The notes: generated by a model from the sequence alone, not told the origin. DNA of 45,829 bases from an uncultured Caryophanales bacterium (GCA_946615975.1 CAMOID010000001.1:130638-176466); one strand, 5' to 3'. Shown: positions 35,834 through 44,286, counted from the stretch's first letter. Made by a program: numbers and translations.

Positions 35834-37787
35834 TTATAAGCAATTTGTTCCTTATGTTGTTTTAATAGTAGTTATCGCAGTTATTCTTCTTGTATTTGGT
35901 TTAGGAAATAATAAACCACATGACATAACTTATAACGAATTATTACAATATTTAAGTGAAAATAAAGTTACTGAAATCACTACATCAGAAAGAAAAAATG
36001 ATGGTGTATTATACATTACTGGTAAATTAAATGATTATCAAAATAATGAATATTTCACAGTAAATGTACCTAATACTGAAGTAACAAATGAAACTATAGC
36101 AAAATATCAACAAACTAATGAATTTAAATGGGAAGTTGAAAAAGATCCAGGAAATGCTGCTTGGTTATCTATCCTAGTAAACGTTGTTCCAATTGTTATT
36201 ATAGTTGGTGCAACTATTTACTTATTTAAATCAATGTCTAAAGGTAATTCAAGCTCTATTGATTTTGGTAAATCAAGAGCTAAATTATCTGAAGATGGTG
36301 GAAAAGTTAGATTTAAAGATGTTGCTGGATTAGAAGAAGAAAAACAAGAAGTTGCTGAACTTATTGATTTCTTAAAGAATCCAAAGAAATTCCAAAAAAT
36401 GGGTGCAAGAATACCTAAAGGTGTATTACTTGTAGGTCCTCCAGGAACTGGTAAAACTTTACTTGCTAAAGCTGTTGCTGGTGAAGCAAATGTACCATTC
36501 TACTTTATAAGTGGTTCAGATTTCGTTGAATTATTTGTTGGTGTTGGTGCATCAAGAGTTAGAGATATGTTCAAACAAGCTAAACATAATGCTCCTTGTT
36601 TAATTTTCATCGATGAAATCGATGCTGTTGGTAGACAAAGAGGTACTGGTTTAGGTGGTGGACATGATGAAAGAGAACAAACACTTAACCAATTATTAAC
36701 TGAAATGGATGGTTTTGGTGCTAATGAAGGTATTATTGTAATTGCTGCAACTAATAGACCTGACGTATTAGACCCAGCCTTATTAAGACCAGGTAGATTT
36801 GATAGACAAGTTACTGTTTCATTACCTGATCAAAAAGAAAGATTAGCTATTTTAGGTGTTCATGCTAAAGGTAAAGTTTTAGGACCTTCAGTCAACTTAG
36901 AAAATTTATCTAAGAGAACTCCTGGATTCTCTGGTGCTGATCTTGAAAATTTATTAAATGAAGCTGCTTTACTTGCAGTTAGACGTAATAAAGAAGCTAT
37001 TACTATGATGGAAGTTGATGAAGCAACTGATAGAGTATTAATGGGACCTGCTAAAACTTCTAGAAAATATTCTGATAAAGAAAAGAGATTAGTTTCTATT
37101 CATGAAGCTGGTCATGCTGTTATTGGTTTAAAACTAGAAAATGCAGAAGATGTTCATAAGATTACAGTTATTCCTCGTGGTGTTGCTGGTGGATACACTA
37201 TGATGATGCCAAAAGAAGAAAAGATGGCTGTAAGAACAAAACAAGAATTATTAGATCAAATTACAGGTTTACTTGGTGGTAGATGCGCTGAAGAATTATT
37301 CTTAAATGCAATAACTACTGGAGCATCTGATGACTTTAGTAAAGCTACTAAGATTGCACGTAACATGGTTACTCAATATGGTATGTCTGATTTAGGACCT
37401 ATCCAATTAGAAGAAAAGAGTGAAGGTGTATTCTTAGGTAGAGATTATAATAAGAATAGAGATTTCTCTGATGCAGTTGCATTAGAAATCGATAGAGAAG
37501 TTAAAAAGATTATCGATGGATGTTTAGTTGAAACTAAGAAAATCTTAAAGAAAAATGAAAAATTAGTTTGGGCTATATCTGATGCATTAATGGAAAGAGA
37601 AACAATTACTAAAGAAGAAATTGAAGAATTAGTTGAAACTGGTCATATATCAGATAAAGAAGATGAATCTTTAAAGAAACTTAAAGAATTAGCTAAAGAA
37701 GCTGGTATTAAAGGCTATACTAAAATGACTAAAGAGCAACTTGAAAGTGCCTTAAATGGTGAAAAAGAAGAAAAGAAAGAAGATTAG
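35817..37787 (+). CDS. ftsH: ATP-dependent membrane zinc protease FtsH
   Basis: 656 residues. Two membrane helices (about 10-29 and 115-137) flank an extracytoplasmic domain. AAA+ module: Walker A GPPGTGKT (207-214), Walker B CLIFIDEIDA, and the second-region-of-homology segment with RPGRFDR. Zinc site HEAGH (429-433), with the third ligand expected in the TTGASDDF segment. The tail is Lys/Glu-rich. FtsH degrades membrane and short-lived cytosolic proteins. Its AAAGGAGAG site and start are within the tilS end, giving translational coupling. Confidence 0.98.
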   Translation: MKKKNNYKQFVPYVVLIVVIAVILLVFGLGNNKPHDITYNELLQYLSENKVTEITTSERKNDGVLYITGKLNDYQNNEYFTVNVPNTEVTNETIAKYQQTNEFKWEVEKDPGNAAWLSILVNVVPIVIIVGATIYLFKSMSKGNSSSIDFGKSRAKLSEDGGKVRFKDVAGLEEEKQEVAELIDFLKNPKKFQKMGARIPKGVLLVGPPGTGKTLLAKAVAGEANVPFYFISGSDFVELFVGVGASRVRDMFKQAKHNAPCLIFIDEIDAVGRQRGTGLGGGHDEREQTLNQLLTEMDGFGANEGIIVIAATNRPDVLDPALLRPGRFDRQVTVSLPDQKERLAILGVHAKGKVLGPSVNLENLSKRTPGFSGADLENLLNEAALLAVRRNKEAITMMEVDEATDRVLMGPAKTSRKYSDKEKRLVSIHEAGHAVIGLKLENAEDVHKITVIPRGVAGGYTMMMPKEEKMAVRTKQELLDQITGLLGGRCAEELFLNAITTGASDDFSKATKIARNMVTQYGMSDLGPIQLEEKSEGVFLGRDYNKNRDFSDAVALEIDREVKKIIDGCLVETKKILKKNEKLVWAISDALMERETITKEEIEELVETGHISDKEDESLKKLKELAKEAGIKGYTKMTKEQLESALNGEKEEKKED

Positions 37788-37807
37788 TAGAATCTTCTTT
37801 TTCTTTT
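37776..37807 (+). terminator. Terminator of tilS-ftsH
   Basis: AAAGAAGATT-AGTAG-AATCTTCTTT with U-rich tail. The left arm encodes the last FtsH residues. Confidence 0.85.
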
Positions 37808-37816
37808 TGGTATAAT
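37808..37816 (+). promoter_or_regulatory. Extended -10 promoter (TGGTATAAT)
   Basis: TGG-TATAAT starts within the U-rich tail of the preceding terminator. Confidence 0.6.
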
Positions 37817-37837
37817 CATTCTAGAGGTGTAATAGAT

Positions 37838-38572
37838 ATGAAAAGAATTAAAGCTAATAATTCAACTTCATCATTTATTTTGTTATTTTTGTTCTTTTTA
37901 ATAGCTATTATATTTATGCTAGTATTTTTACATATACTATCTATAAAAAGAAATGTAGAAGAAGAAAATAATTCTGATGTTACTTCTTCTATTACAAATA
38001 GTACTACTGAAACTACAACAACAGTTACTACTTCTCAAGTAGAAACTAATTTTGAAGCATCACTTGCACGAATTTTAAGTGATACTGAATTAGTTAAAAA
38101 GTATAATGTTGAAGTAGGTTATAATGATGCTATATTTACTTTCAAATGTGCTACATATGATGAAGAAAATAAAGTATGTGAAAGTGGTTCAGCATTAATG
38201 ACAATTGATGATATTACATTCAATTTATATACGTTTGCTTCTAGTACATATGACTATACTACTAGACCAAATGATTATTATATTATTGTTCAAGATAATT
38301 ATGTTATTTTATCTATGAATAAAGCTGGAATTGAACCAGGAATAATGAAAATTTACAGTAGAAAAGGTAAGAATATAAAAGATATTAAAAACTATATATC
38401 TGGATATTTAAATGGTGATCATATAACTAATATGAGATATCCTGAATATGCTGATGGACAATTATCATTGTATTATTGTAATAAAAATAAAGTATATAAA
38501 ACCACTATTGATTTGAAGAACAATTTTGCAACTTTAAATGAAGAAAAATTAAATGATGTTACATGTTATTAA
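37838..38572 (+). CDS. Membrane-anchored exoprotein with Thr-rich linker, unknown
   Basis: 244 residues. One membrane helix (about 12-35), then a Ser/Thr-rich linker (about 46-68, TSSITNSTTETTTTVTTS) and an external domain of ~170 residues with five cysteines (including FKCATYDEENKVCES and a C-terminal TCY), which may form disulfides. No domain recognised. The layout (anchor, poly-Thr spacer, globular exodomain) is shared with the protein at 44303-45070. Such spacers are often O-glycosylated or wall-spanning; that is inference. Confidence 0.75.
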   Translation: MKRIKANNSTSSFILLFLFFLIAIIFMLVFLHILSIKRNVEEENNSDVTSSITNSTTETTTTVTTSQVETNFEASLARILSDTELVKKYNVEVGYNDAIFTFKCATYDEENKVCESGSALMTIDDITFNLYTFASSTYDYTTRPNDYYIIVQDNYVILSMNKAGIEPGIMKIYSRKGKNIKDIKNYISGYLNGDHITNMRYPEYADGQLSLYYCNKNKVYKTTIDLKNNFATLNEEKLNDVTCY

Positions 38573-38595
38573 AAGAGTATTATTACTCTTTTTTT
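38572..38595 (+). terminator. Intrinsic terminator
   Basis: AAAGAGTA-TTAT-TACTCTTT plus U's. Confidence 0.88.
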
Positions 38596-38617
38596 CGTTT
38601 ATTTTTATATAATATAA

Positions 38618-38626
38618 TGGTATAAT
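38618..38626 (+). promoter_or_regulatory. Extended -10 promoter of parA-parB (TGGTATAAT)
   Basis: TGG-TATAAT preceded by further TATAAT-like steps; about 33 bases of leader follow. The parA ribosome binding site AAAGGCAGTG is weak. Confidence 0.55.
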
Positions 38627-38665
38627 TTTATATGAAGACAAAATTTGTAAAGGCAGTGATTTTAT

Positions 38666-39454
38666 ATGGCTAAGGTTATATCATTAGTTAATCAAAAAGG
38701 CGGAGTAGGTAAGACAACAAGTAGTATAAATTTAGCTGCTGCATTAGGTAAATTAGGCAAAAAAACTCTACTTGTAGACTTAGACCCTCAAGGTAATACT
38801 TCTACTGGTTTAGGTGTTAATAAAAGTGATATTACCGCTAGTATATATGAATGTCTTAATGGTGAAGCAGAACCTCATAAGGCTGTTATTAAGACTAGAT
38901 TTACAAATTTATATTTAATGCCTGCTACTATTAATTTAGCTGGTATTGATATTGAATTAGTTACTAAACAATCTCAAGATAGATCGTTTAATATGAGTGC
39001 ACAATTAACTAAAGTATTAGATCCTTTAAGAAAAGAATTTGATTATATTATAATTGATTGTCCACCATCATTAGGATTATTAACTACTAACTCATTAGTA
39101 GCGTCTGATTCAGTTATTATTCCAGTACAATGTGAATTCTTTGCATTAGATGGTATAACTCAATTATTAGAAACTATAATCCAAACACAAACTAAATTAA
39201 ATCCAAGATTACAAATTGAAGGTGTATTACTAACTATGTTAGATCCTAGAACTAATTTAGGATTAGAGGTAGTAGAAGAAGTAAGAGGATTCTTTAAAGA
39301 ATATACTTTCGATACAATTATTCCACGTTTAGTTAGATTCGTTGAAGCTCCATCACATGGTGAACCAATCAATGAATATGACCCAACTAGTAGAGCTGCT
39401 GAAGCTTATAATAACTTAGCTAAGGAGGTTATTGAAAGAGATGGAAGAAACTAA
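38666..39454 (+). CDS. parA: Chromosome-partitioning ATPase ParA (Soj)
   Basis: 262 residues. Deviant Walker A NQKGGVGKTTSSINLAAALG near the N-terminus, the LLVDLDPQGNTSTGLG switch, DYIIIDCPPSLGLLTTNSL (Walker B region), and VPVQCEFFALDG-like sequence. These are diagnostic for Soj-type ParA. It works with ParB-parS in origin segregation. Overlaps parB by 14 bases. First of parA-parB-mscS-DUF951-abgT, all overlapping or adjacent. Confidence 0.97.
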   Translation: MAKVISLVNQKGGVGKTTSSINLAAALGKLGKKTLLVDLDPQGNTSTGLGVNKSDITASIYECLNGEAEPHKAVIKTRFTNLYLMPATINLAGIDIELVTKQSQDRSFNMSAQLTKVLDPLRKEFDYIIIDCPPSLGLLTTNSLVASDSVIIPVQCEFFALDGITQLLETIIQTQTKLNPRLQIEGVLLTMLDPRTNLGLEVVEEVRGFFKEYTFDTIIPRLVRFVEAPSHGEPINEYDPTSRAAEAYNNLAKEVIERDGRN

Positions 39455-40352
39455 AAAAAGAAAAGCGTTAGGGAAAGGATTAGAAGCATTATTTAGTAGT
39501 GAACAATTAGATTTAAATGATATTAAAGATATTAATACTTTTGAAAAATCTATTGTTGAAAATACTCCTGAAAATGAAATAGTAATGATTCCTTTAGATG
39601 AAATTAGAAGTAATCCTTACCAACCAAGATTACACTTTGATGAAGAAGCTTTAAGTGAATTAGCTGATTCAATTAAAGATCATGGTGTATTAGAACCAAT
39701 TATTGTTAAGAAAAGTATTAAAGGATATGAATTAATTGCTGGTGAAAGAAGAACTAAAGCTTCTAAGTTAGCTGGTAAAGTAACTATTCCTGCAATCATT
39801 AAAGATTTTAATGATGAAGAAATGATGGAAATTGCTATCCTTGAAAATATTCAAAGAGAAGATTTAAGCCCTATTGAAGAAGCAAAAGCATATAAAAACT
39901 TCATGGAAAAGATGAATCTTACTCAAGAAGAAGTAGCTAATAGATTTAATAAATCTAGAAGTTATGTAACAAATATTTTAGGTTTATTAAAATTACCTGA
40001 AAAAGTACAAAGAGATCTTACTAATAAAAAGATTTCTATGTCTCATGCAAGAGTATTATCTAAGATAGAAGATGAAGATAAGATTCTTGAATTAGTAGAC
40101 GATATAAAAAATAATGGTATTAGTGTTCATGAATTAGAAGTTTTATCAAGTGAAGATAAAACAATTAAGAAAAAGAACCCAATTAAAAAGAATAATGAGT
40201 TTAATGTAAGACATAAAATATATGAAAAAGCTTTAAGAGAAGCAACTGGAAATAAAGTAACAGTTTCTGGAAACAAAGTTGTTATTCCATTTGATTCTGA
40301 TAAAGACTTAGATCGCATCATGGAGATACTTAATATCGAAGTAGGTGAATAA
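39441..40352 (+). CDS. parB: Chromosome-partitioning CTPase ParB (Spo0J)
   Basis: 303 residues from ATG 39441; AAGGAGGT is 11 bases upstream. The TTG at 39432 is only 2 bases from that site and is rejected. The start EETKKRKALGKGLEALF is typical; the N-domain has IPLDEIRSNPYQPR and LIAGERRTKASKLA (CTP-binding GERR box). The HTH region NLTQEEVANRFNKSRSYVTNILGLLKLP and a C-terminal dimer domain follow. It loads at parS and slides as a clamp. See 25953 for a parS-like site. Confidence 0.97.
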   Translation: MEETKKRKALGKGLEALFSSEQLDLNDIKDINTFEKSIVENTPENEIVMIPLDEIRSNPYQPRLHFDEEALSELADSIKDHGVLEPIIVKKSIKGYELIAGERRTKASKLAGKVTIPAIIKDFNDEEMMEIAILENIQREDLSPIEEAKAYKNFMEKMNLTQEEVANRFNKSRSYVTNILGLLKLPEKVQRDLTNKKISMSHARVLSKIEDEDKILELVDDIKNNGISVHELEVLSSEDKTIKKKNPIKKNNEFNVRHKIYEKALREATGNKVTVSGNKVVIPFDSDKDLDRIMEILNIEVGE

Positions 40353-40353
40353 T

Positions 40354-41331
40354 ATGTTTAAATTATTAGAAGTTATGACTTCTACTGGGATGCCTGTAGC
40401 AGAAAATATTACTGAAGATATATCAACAACAACTACAACTTTAAGTCCAAGTGCAGAAAAGATTTCTGAAATTGCTAACAAAAGTGAAGAAGTAGTTAAT
40501 AATGTTGTTGAATCAAATCCTATAACTACATTTATTAGAGATGTATTAACTGCTCCAGAATTCTATGTACCAGTTATTTCTATAGTACTTGCATTTATTA
40601 TTGTTGGTATTACTAAAAAATATATAAATAAAAGAGTTAGAAAAAATGCTTCTAGTATAACATTAAAAAGAAGAAATACAGTTTATATCTTAGCTGGTAA
40701 TATTATTAAATATGTAGTTACATTAGTATGTTTAATTGTATGTTTGTCAGCATGGGGATTAGATGTAACTAGTTTACTTGCTGGTTTAGGAATTGCAGGT
40801 GCTATTGCAGGTTTAGCATTACAAGACGCTTTAAAAGATATCATCAGTGGTATTTCTATTATATTTGAAAATTTCTTTGTAATAGGAGATTTAGTTAAAT
40901 ATAATGAATTTGAAGGTCATGTAATTGAATTTGGATTAAAATCTACAAAGATTCAAGGATATGATGGAACTGTATTTATTATTTCAAATAGAAATATTGG
41001 AGAAATTAAAAATTTAAGTTATAAAGATTCTAATGTATTTATTGAATTACCTGTTGCTTATGAAGCAAATGAAGAAGAAGTAGTAAGAGTAATTAAAGAA
41101 GTATTAGATAGAATTAGTGAATGGAAAATATCAGCTGCTAAAGGTGAATATTTAGGTGTTAATAATTTAAGTAGTTCATCAGTTGATCATTATGTTGTTG
41201 TTCATTCTAATAGTGAAGATAAATATGCTATTAGAAGAAAAGCTTTAAGTGAATTTAAGAAAGCTTTTGATAAAAATAAGATAAAAATTCCATATACTCA
41301 AATTGAGGTGTATAATCATGGAAAAAAATAA
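40354..41331 (+). CDS. mscS: MscS-type mechanosensitive channel
   Basis: 325 residues from ATG 40354 (AGGTGA 5 bases upstream; the GTG at 40345 lies in that site). An external N-terminal part with a short Thr run (ISTTTTTLSPS) precedes three membrane segments. The pore helix is the Gly/Ala-rich TM3 (LLAGLGIAGAIAGLALQDALKDIISGISI), followed by the beta domain (FFVIGDLVKYNEFEGHVIEFGLKSTKIQGYDG). It releases solutes under osmotic downshock. mscS after parB and before the DUF951 gene is a common Firmicutes order. Confidence 0.93.
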   Translation: MFKLLEVMTSTGMPVAENITEDISTTTTTLSPSAEKISEIANKSEEVVNNVVESNPITTFIRDVLTAPEFYVPVISIVLAFIIVGITKKYINKRVRKNASSITLKRRNTVYILAGNIIKYVVTLVCLIVCLSAWGLDVTSLLAGLGIAGAIAGLALQDALKDIISGISIIFENFFVIGDLVKYNEFEGHVIEFGLKSTKIQGYDGTVFIISNRNIGEIKNLSYKDSNVFIELPVAYEANEEEVVRVIKEVLDRISEWKISAAKGEYLGVNNLSSSSVDHYVVVHSNSEDKYAIRRKALSEFKKAFDKNKIKIPYTQIEVYNHGKK

Positions 41332-41512
41332 TATAAATATAAATGATAAAGTTGTTATGAAAAAACCACATGCATGTGGTGAAAATAAATGGATTGTTAC
41401 AAGAGTAGGTGTTGATATTAAAATTAAATGCCTTAAATGTGGACATGAAGTTATGATTGATAGATTAGAATTTTTAAAGAAAGTAAAGGGTGTTATTAAT
41501 GAAGAAGTTTAA
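41318..41512 (+). CDS. DUF951 (YyzM-like) small zinc-ribbon-like protein
   Basis: 64 residues from ATG 41318 (GAGGTG upstream). The family core is clear: VVMKKPHACGENKWIVTRVGVDIKIKCLKCGHEVMIDRLEF, with a Cys in HACG and a C-x2-C pair. DUF951 proteins are encoded beside parB or ychF in Firmicutes and have no proven role; a nucleic-acid or ribosome link is suspected from context. Overlaps mscS by 14 bases and the AbgT gene by 14. Confidence 0.93.
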   Translation: MEKNNININDKVVMKKPHACGENKWIVTRVGVDIKIKCLKCGHEVMIDRLEFLKKVKGVINEEV

Positions 41513-43040
41513 AAGAATGTCTGATAAAGTTATATTACATCCAATGATGACATTTATTCTATTAACTGCATTCGTTATTGTATTAAGTGGTATTTTAGAT
41601 TTATTTGGTGCATCTGTTACTTATACTAGTATTAATTCTAGAACAGGTAATTTTACATCAACATTAATAACAGTAGATTCATTACTTAGTTTAAGTGGTA
41701 TTAAATATGTATTTAGTACAACTGTTAGAAACTTTGCTGATTTTGCACCTTTAAGTACATTGCTTATTACATTAATTGGATTAGGTATAATGGATAGAAG
41801 TGGATTCCTTGATACTTTATTCTTTGTTTTAACTAAGAAATTAAATAAGACATTTGTTACTTTTATTTTAGTATTATTATGTTTAATATTTTCAATAACT
41901 GGAGATTTAACATTTGTTATATTTATTCCTCTTAGTGCATTACTATTTAAGTATGGTAAAAGAAATCCTATGGCTGGTATTGTTACATCATTTGCATCTC
42001 TAAGTTTAGGATATGGAATTAATATTGGTATGAGTAGTATTGATTCTACATTAACAAATATGACTGAAATTGCTGCTAGTACTATAACTAAAAATTATTC
42101 AATTAATACACATTGTTATATTTGGATAATGCTTGCTGCATTAATATTTGCATCAATCATTATTACATATATTACAGAAAGAATTACTGTTCCTAAATTA
42201 GGTAAATATCAAGATGAAGAAGAAATAGTAGAAGATAAAGAAAAACTTACTAGAAAAGAAAAAAGAGGTTTATTATTTGCTGCTATTGGTTGTATTTTAT
42301 ATATCATATTCTTCATTTGGAATATTATTCCTAATGTACCATTAGGTGGTAATTTATTAAACTATAGAGAAGCAAGATATATTGATATGTTATTCGGTGA
42401 TAATTCATTCTTTGCAGATGGCTATGTGTTTGTTATTACATTCTTATTTTTTATAGCTGGTTTCTTATATGGATTAGGATCAAAAAATATTGAAAATCAT
42501 AGAGATGTTGCAGATTACTTAGGACATTCATTAGATGAAATTGGTAAAGTAATAATGTTATTATTCTTTGGTAGTTTATTTATATCATTATTAAGATATT
42601 CAAAGATTGGCGATTTATTAACTGGTCTATTAACAAATGGTATTTCTAATATTGGTGTAGGTGGTATTCCACTTCTAGTAATAGTATTCGTTATTAGTTT
42701 AATAACAACACCATTATTACCATCATTTGCTGCTAGATGGAACATATTAAGTAGTTCAGTAGTTCCACTTATGATGACTGCTGGATTTAGTCCTGAATTT
42801 GCTCAATTAACATTTAGTTCTGCAAGTAGTATAGGTTATGCTCTTACTCCTGCAATGGCATATTTTGTTATATATGTTGCATATATGGAAAAGTATGGTA
42901 AGAAAGATGTTGGTACAGTTAAATGTATTAGATTAATTCATCCTTATGCTATATCAATTGCTATTGTTTGGTTAGCATTACTATTACTTTGGTATCTAGT
43001 AGGATTACCATTAGGAATAAGTACTGCTTCAGTATTATAA
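41499..43040 (+). CDS. AbgT-family transporter
   Basis: 513 residues from ATG 41499; the GTG at 41490 lies inside the AAAGGGTG site. About 11-13 membrane helices. Family marks: NFADFAPLSTLLITLIGLGIMDRSGFLDTL in the first half, GDLTFVIFIPLSALLFKYGKRNPMAGI, and later SFAARWNILSSSVVPLMM...SPEFAQLTF with YALTPAMAYF. AbgT members move p-aminobenzoyl-glutamate or export sulfonamides; a Gram-positive member could carry short peptides. Its presence at the end of the par operon is unusual and probably reflects local operon growth. Confidence 0.9.
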   Translation: MKKFKRMSDKVILHPMMTFILLTAFVIVLSGILDLFGASVTYTSINSRTGNFTSTLITVDSLLSLSGIKYVFSTTVRNFADFAPLSTLLITLIGLGIMDRSGFLDTLFFVLTKKLNKTFVTFILVLLCLIFSITGDLTFVIFIPLSALLFKYGKRNPMAGIVTSFASLSLGYGINIGMSSIDSTLTNMTEIAASTITKNYSINTHCYIWIMLAALIFASIIITYITERITVPKLGKYQDEEEIVEDKEKLTRKEKRGLLFAAIGCILYIIFFIWNIIPNVPLGGNLLNYREARYIDMLFGDNSFFADGYVFVITFLFFIAGFLYGLGSKNIENHRDVADYLGHSLDEIGKVIMLLFFGSLFISLLRYSKIGDLLTGLLTNGISNIGVGGIPLLVIVFVISLITTPLLPSFAARWNILSSSVVPLMMTAGFSPEFAQLTFSSASSIGYALTPAMAYFVIYVAYMEKYGKKDVGTVKCIRLIHPYAISIAIVWLALLLLWYLVGLPLGISTASVL

Positions 43041-43063
43041 AACGGGTTTTAACTCGTTTTTTT
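43039..43063 (+). terminator. Terminator of the par operon
   Basis: AAACGGGTT/AACTCGTTT with one G-U pair, then U's. Confidence 0.85.
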
Positions 43064-43064
43064 A

Positions 43065-43103
43065 TTACATTTTTATACACATTTACGTATAATATGATAT
43101 AAT
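43065..43103 (+). promoter_or_regulatory. Two stacked -10 boxes for the 43133 gene
   Basis: TTACAT (43065-43070), 17-bp spacer, TATAAT (43088-43093), and a second TGA-extended TATAAT at 43098-43103. Two start sites ten bases apart are likely. Confidence 0.6.
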
Positions 43104-43132
43104 TATTGTAGTGTTAGAAGGAGGAAATGGTT

Positions 43133-43957
43133 ATGAAAAAAGTATTTAAAGTATTACTTGTATTAATAGTTGCTTTAATGCCTTTTGTTGCTGTTAGTGC
43201 AAAGACAACAAAGACTACAACAACAACTGCAGCTAAAATTGAAGGGAATAAGGTTAACTTCTATGTTTTCCATGGTAATGGATGTACACATTGTGCTGAC
43301 TTATTATCATTTTTATCTGAATTAGATAAAGATCCTGAATATAATTATATGTATGATTTAGTTAAATATGAAGTTTGGTATAATCAAGAAAATGCCACTT
43401 TAATGACTAGTGTATTTAAGTATTTTGGCGTTACTGATGAAAATAAAATGGGTGTTCCATTATATGTAATTGGTGATCAACATTTTAGTGGATTCCCAAA
43501 TCCAACATCACAAGCTGAAGCATACAAGAAAGCTACAGATGATATCAAAGCAGCTTTAAAGAAAGCATACACAGATGCAAATTATAAAGATATTGTTGCT
43601 GGTATTGGTTCTGGTTCAATTGATCCAGATGAATCTAAAGCAAATGAAAATAGTTCAAAAGATACAAATAATATTATTGGTTATGTAATAATTGGTTTAG
43701 TTGTTATCGTTATTATTGCTATCATCTTTGGTAGACATAATTCAGATGTTTATTATCCAACTGAAGAAGAAGACGATGAAGAAGAAACAACTGAAGAACC
43801 AAAGAAAGAAGTAGTTGAAGAAAAAGTAGTAGCTAAAAAGGTTGCTGTTAAGAAACCAGCTGCTAAGAAAACAACTGCTAAAACAACTGCAAAGAAAACA
43901 ACAAAGACTACATCAACAAAGAAAACTGCAGCTAAGAAAAACACAAAGAAAAAATAG
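43133..43957 (+). CDS. Membrane thioredoxin-fold protein with histone H1-like tail
   Basis: 274 residues from ATG 43133; AAGGAGG is 8 bases upstream, while the ATG at 43127 is only 2 bases away. Signal/anchor helix 5-23, a short Thr run (25-32), then a thioredoxin-like domain with FHGNGCTHC (Cys51, Cys54) and the cis-Pro region GVPLYVIGD (Pro109). A membrane helix at 181-199 follows, then a strongly acidic stretch (211-230) and a 44-residue Lys/Ala/Thr tail (231-274) resembling histone H1 or AlgP repeats. If the first helix is a cleaved signal, the thiol domain is outside and the basic tail inside. Redox role from CxxC; tail function unknown. Confidence 0.85.
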   Translation: MKKVFKVLLVLIVALMPFVAVSAKTTKTTTTTAAKIEGNKVNFYVFHGNGCTHCADLLSFLSELDKDPEYNYMYDLVKYEVWYNQENATLMTSVFKYFGVTDENKMGVPLYVIGDQHFSGFPNPTSQAEAYKKATDDIKAALKKAYTDANYKDIVAGIGSGSIDPDESKANENSSKDTNNIIGYVIIGLVVIVIIAIIFGRHNSDVYYPTEEEDDEEETTEEPKKEVVEEKVVAKKVAVKKPAAKKTTAKTTAKKTTKTTSTKKTAAKKNTKKK

Positions 43958-43980
43958 AGCTTAAATAAAGCTCTTTTTTT
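43956..43980 (+). terminator. Intrinsic terminator, plus strand
   Basis: AGAGCTT-AAATA-AAGCTCT plus U7. It faces the minus-strand terminator at 43987-44008 with six bases between. Confidence 0.9.
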
Positions 43981-43986
43981 ATGCAT

Positions 43987-44008
43987 AAAAAAAGAGGTAT
44001 TAAACCTC
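43987..44008 (-). terminator. Minus-strand terminator of the small RNA
   Basis: On the minus strand GAGGT-TTAAT-ACCTC is followed by seven U's. Confidence 0.85.
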
Positions 44009-44197
44009 GTATTTATAAAGTAATACATAAGATGCAACTTATTAATGATATTACTGTTGCATCCTATGTATTTATTAGATAGGAAGATGATAAATTTTTT
44101 ATCAAAAACAGAGAGAATGAAATGATTGATAAATAGACTCATTTCATCGTGTAATATCATAACAAATGGATATATAACCTATAACCCCTTTTGCTGA
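43987..44197 (-). ncRNA. Probable structured small RNA, family unknown (~210 nt)
   Basis: The 345-base gap between two plus-strand genes holds a complete minus-strand transcription unit without a convincing ORF. A promoter (44232-44204) and a U-tailed hairpin (44008-43987) bracket it. Reading leftward, hairpins are: a 10-bp stem (44147-44138 with 44124-44115), a 7-bp stem (about 44112-44096), and a 17-bp stem (44073-44057 with 44039-44023, one G-U). The last hairpin's 17-base loop contains GTAATATCAT, complementary to ATGATATTAC at the 5' side (44160-44151), so a pseudoknot is possible. It lacks the conserved cores I know for RNase P, tmRNA or SRP RNA; size would allow a 6S-type RNA. Confidence 0.6.
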
Positions 44198-44203
44198 TAT
44201 GAT

Positions 44204-44232
44204 ATATTACTACTTTATTATATTTTTGTCAA
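44204..44232 (-). promoter_or_regulatory. Minus-strand promoter of the small RNA
   Basis: On the minus strand: perfect TTGACA (44232-44227), 17-bp spacer, TAATAT (44209-44204). Only the pyk promoter also has a perfect TTGACA. The rest of the gap up to 44277 is AT-rich with nothing else recognised. Confidence 0.65.
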
Positions 44233-44277
44233 ATTTTTTTAATCATATTAATTAATTATTTTAATTATTCTTTTTAA

Positions 44278-44286
44278 TGATACAAT
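44278..44286 (+). promoter_or_regulatory. Extended -10 promoter (TGATACAAT)
   Basis: TGA-TACAAT 16 bases before the start codon at 44303. Confidence 0.5.

Noticed and set aside
41311-41316. TATAAT just before the DUF951 start as an internal promoter
   Set aside because: It lies inside the mscS coding end, between the ribosome binding site and the start codon, so it could not produce an mRNA with that site.
43848-43956. Repetitive AAGAAAACAACTGCT-like DNA as a tandem repeat or CRISPR-like array
   Set aside because: It is in frame, codes for the Lys/Ala/Thr tail, and the units are irregular in length and sequence with no spacers.
43753-44160. A 135-codon minus-strand frame crossing the end of the thioredoxin-like gene
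   Set aside because: Much of it is the antisense of the Lys/Ala/Thr tail, giving artificial Val/Phe runs. No ribosome binding site precedes its ATG, and the upstream part is better explained as the structured RNA.
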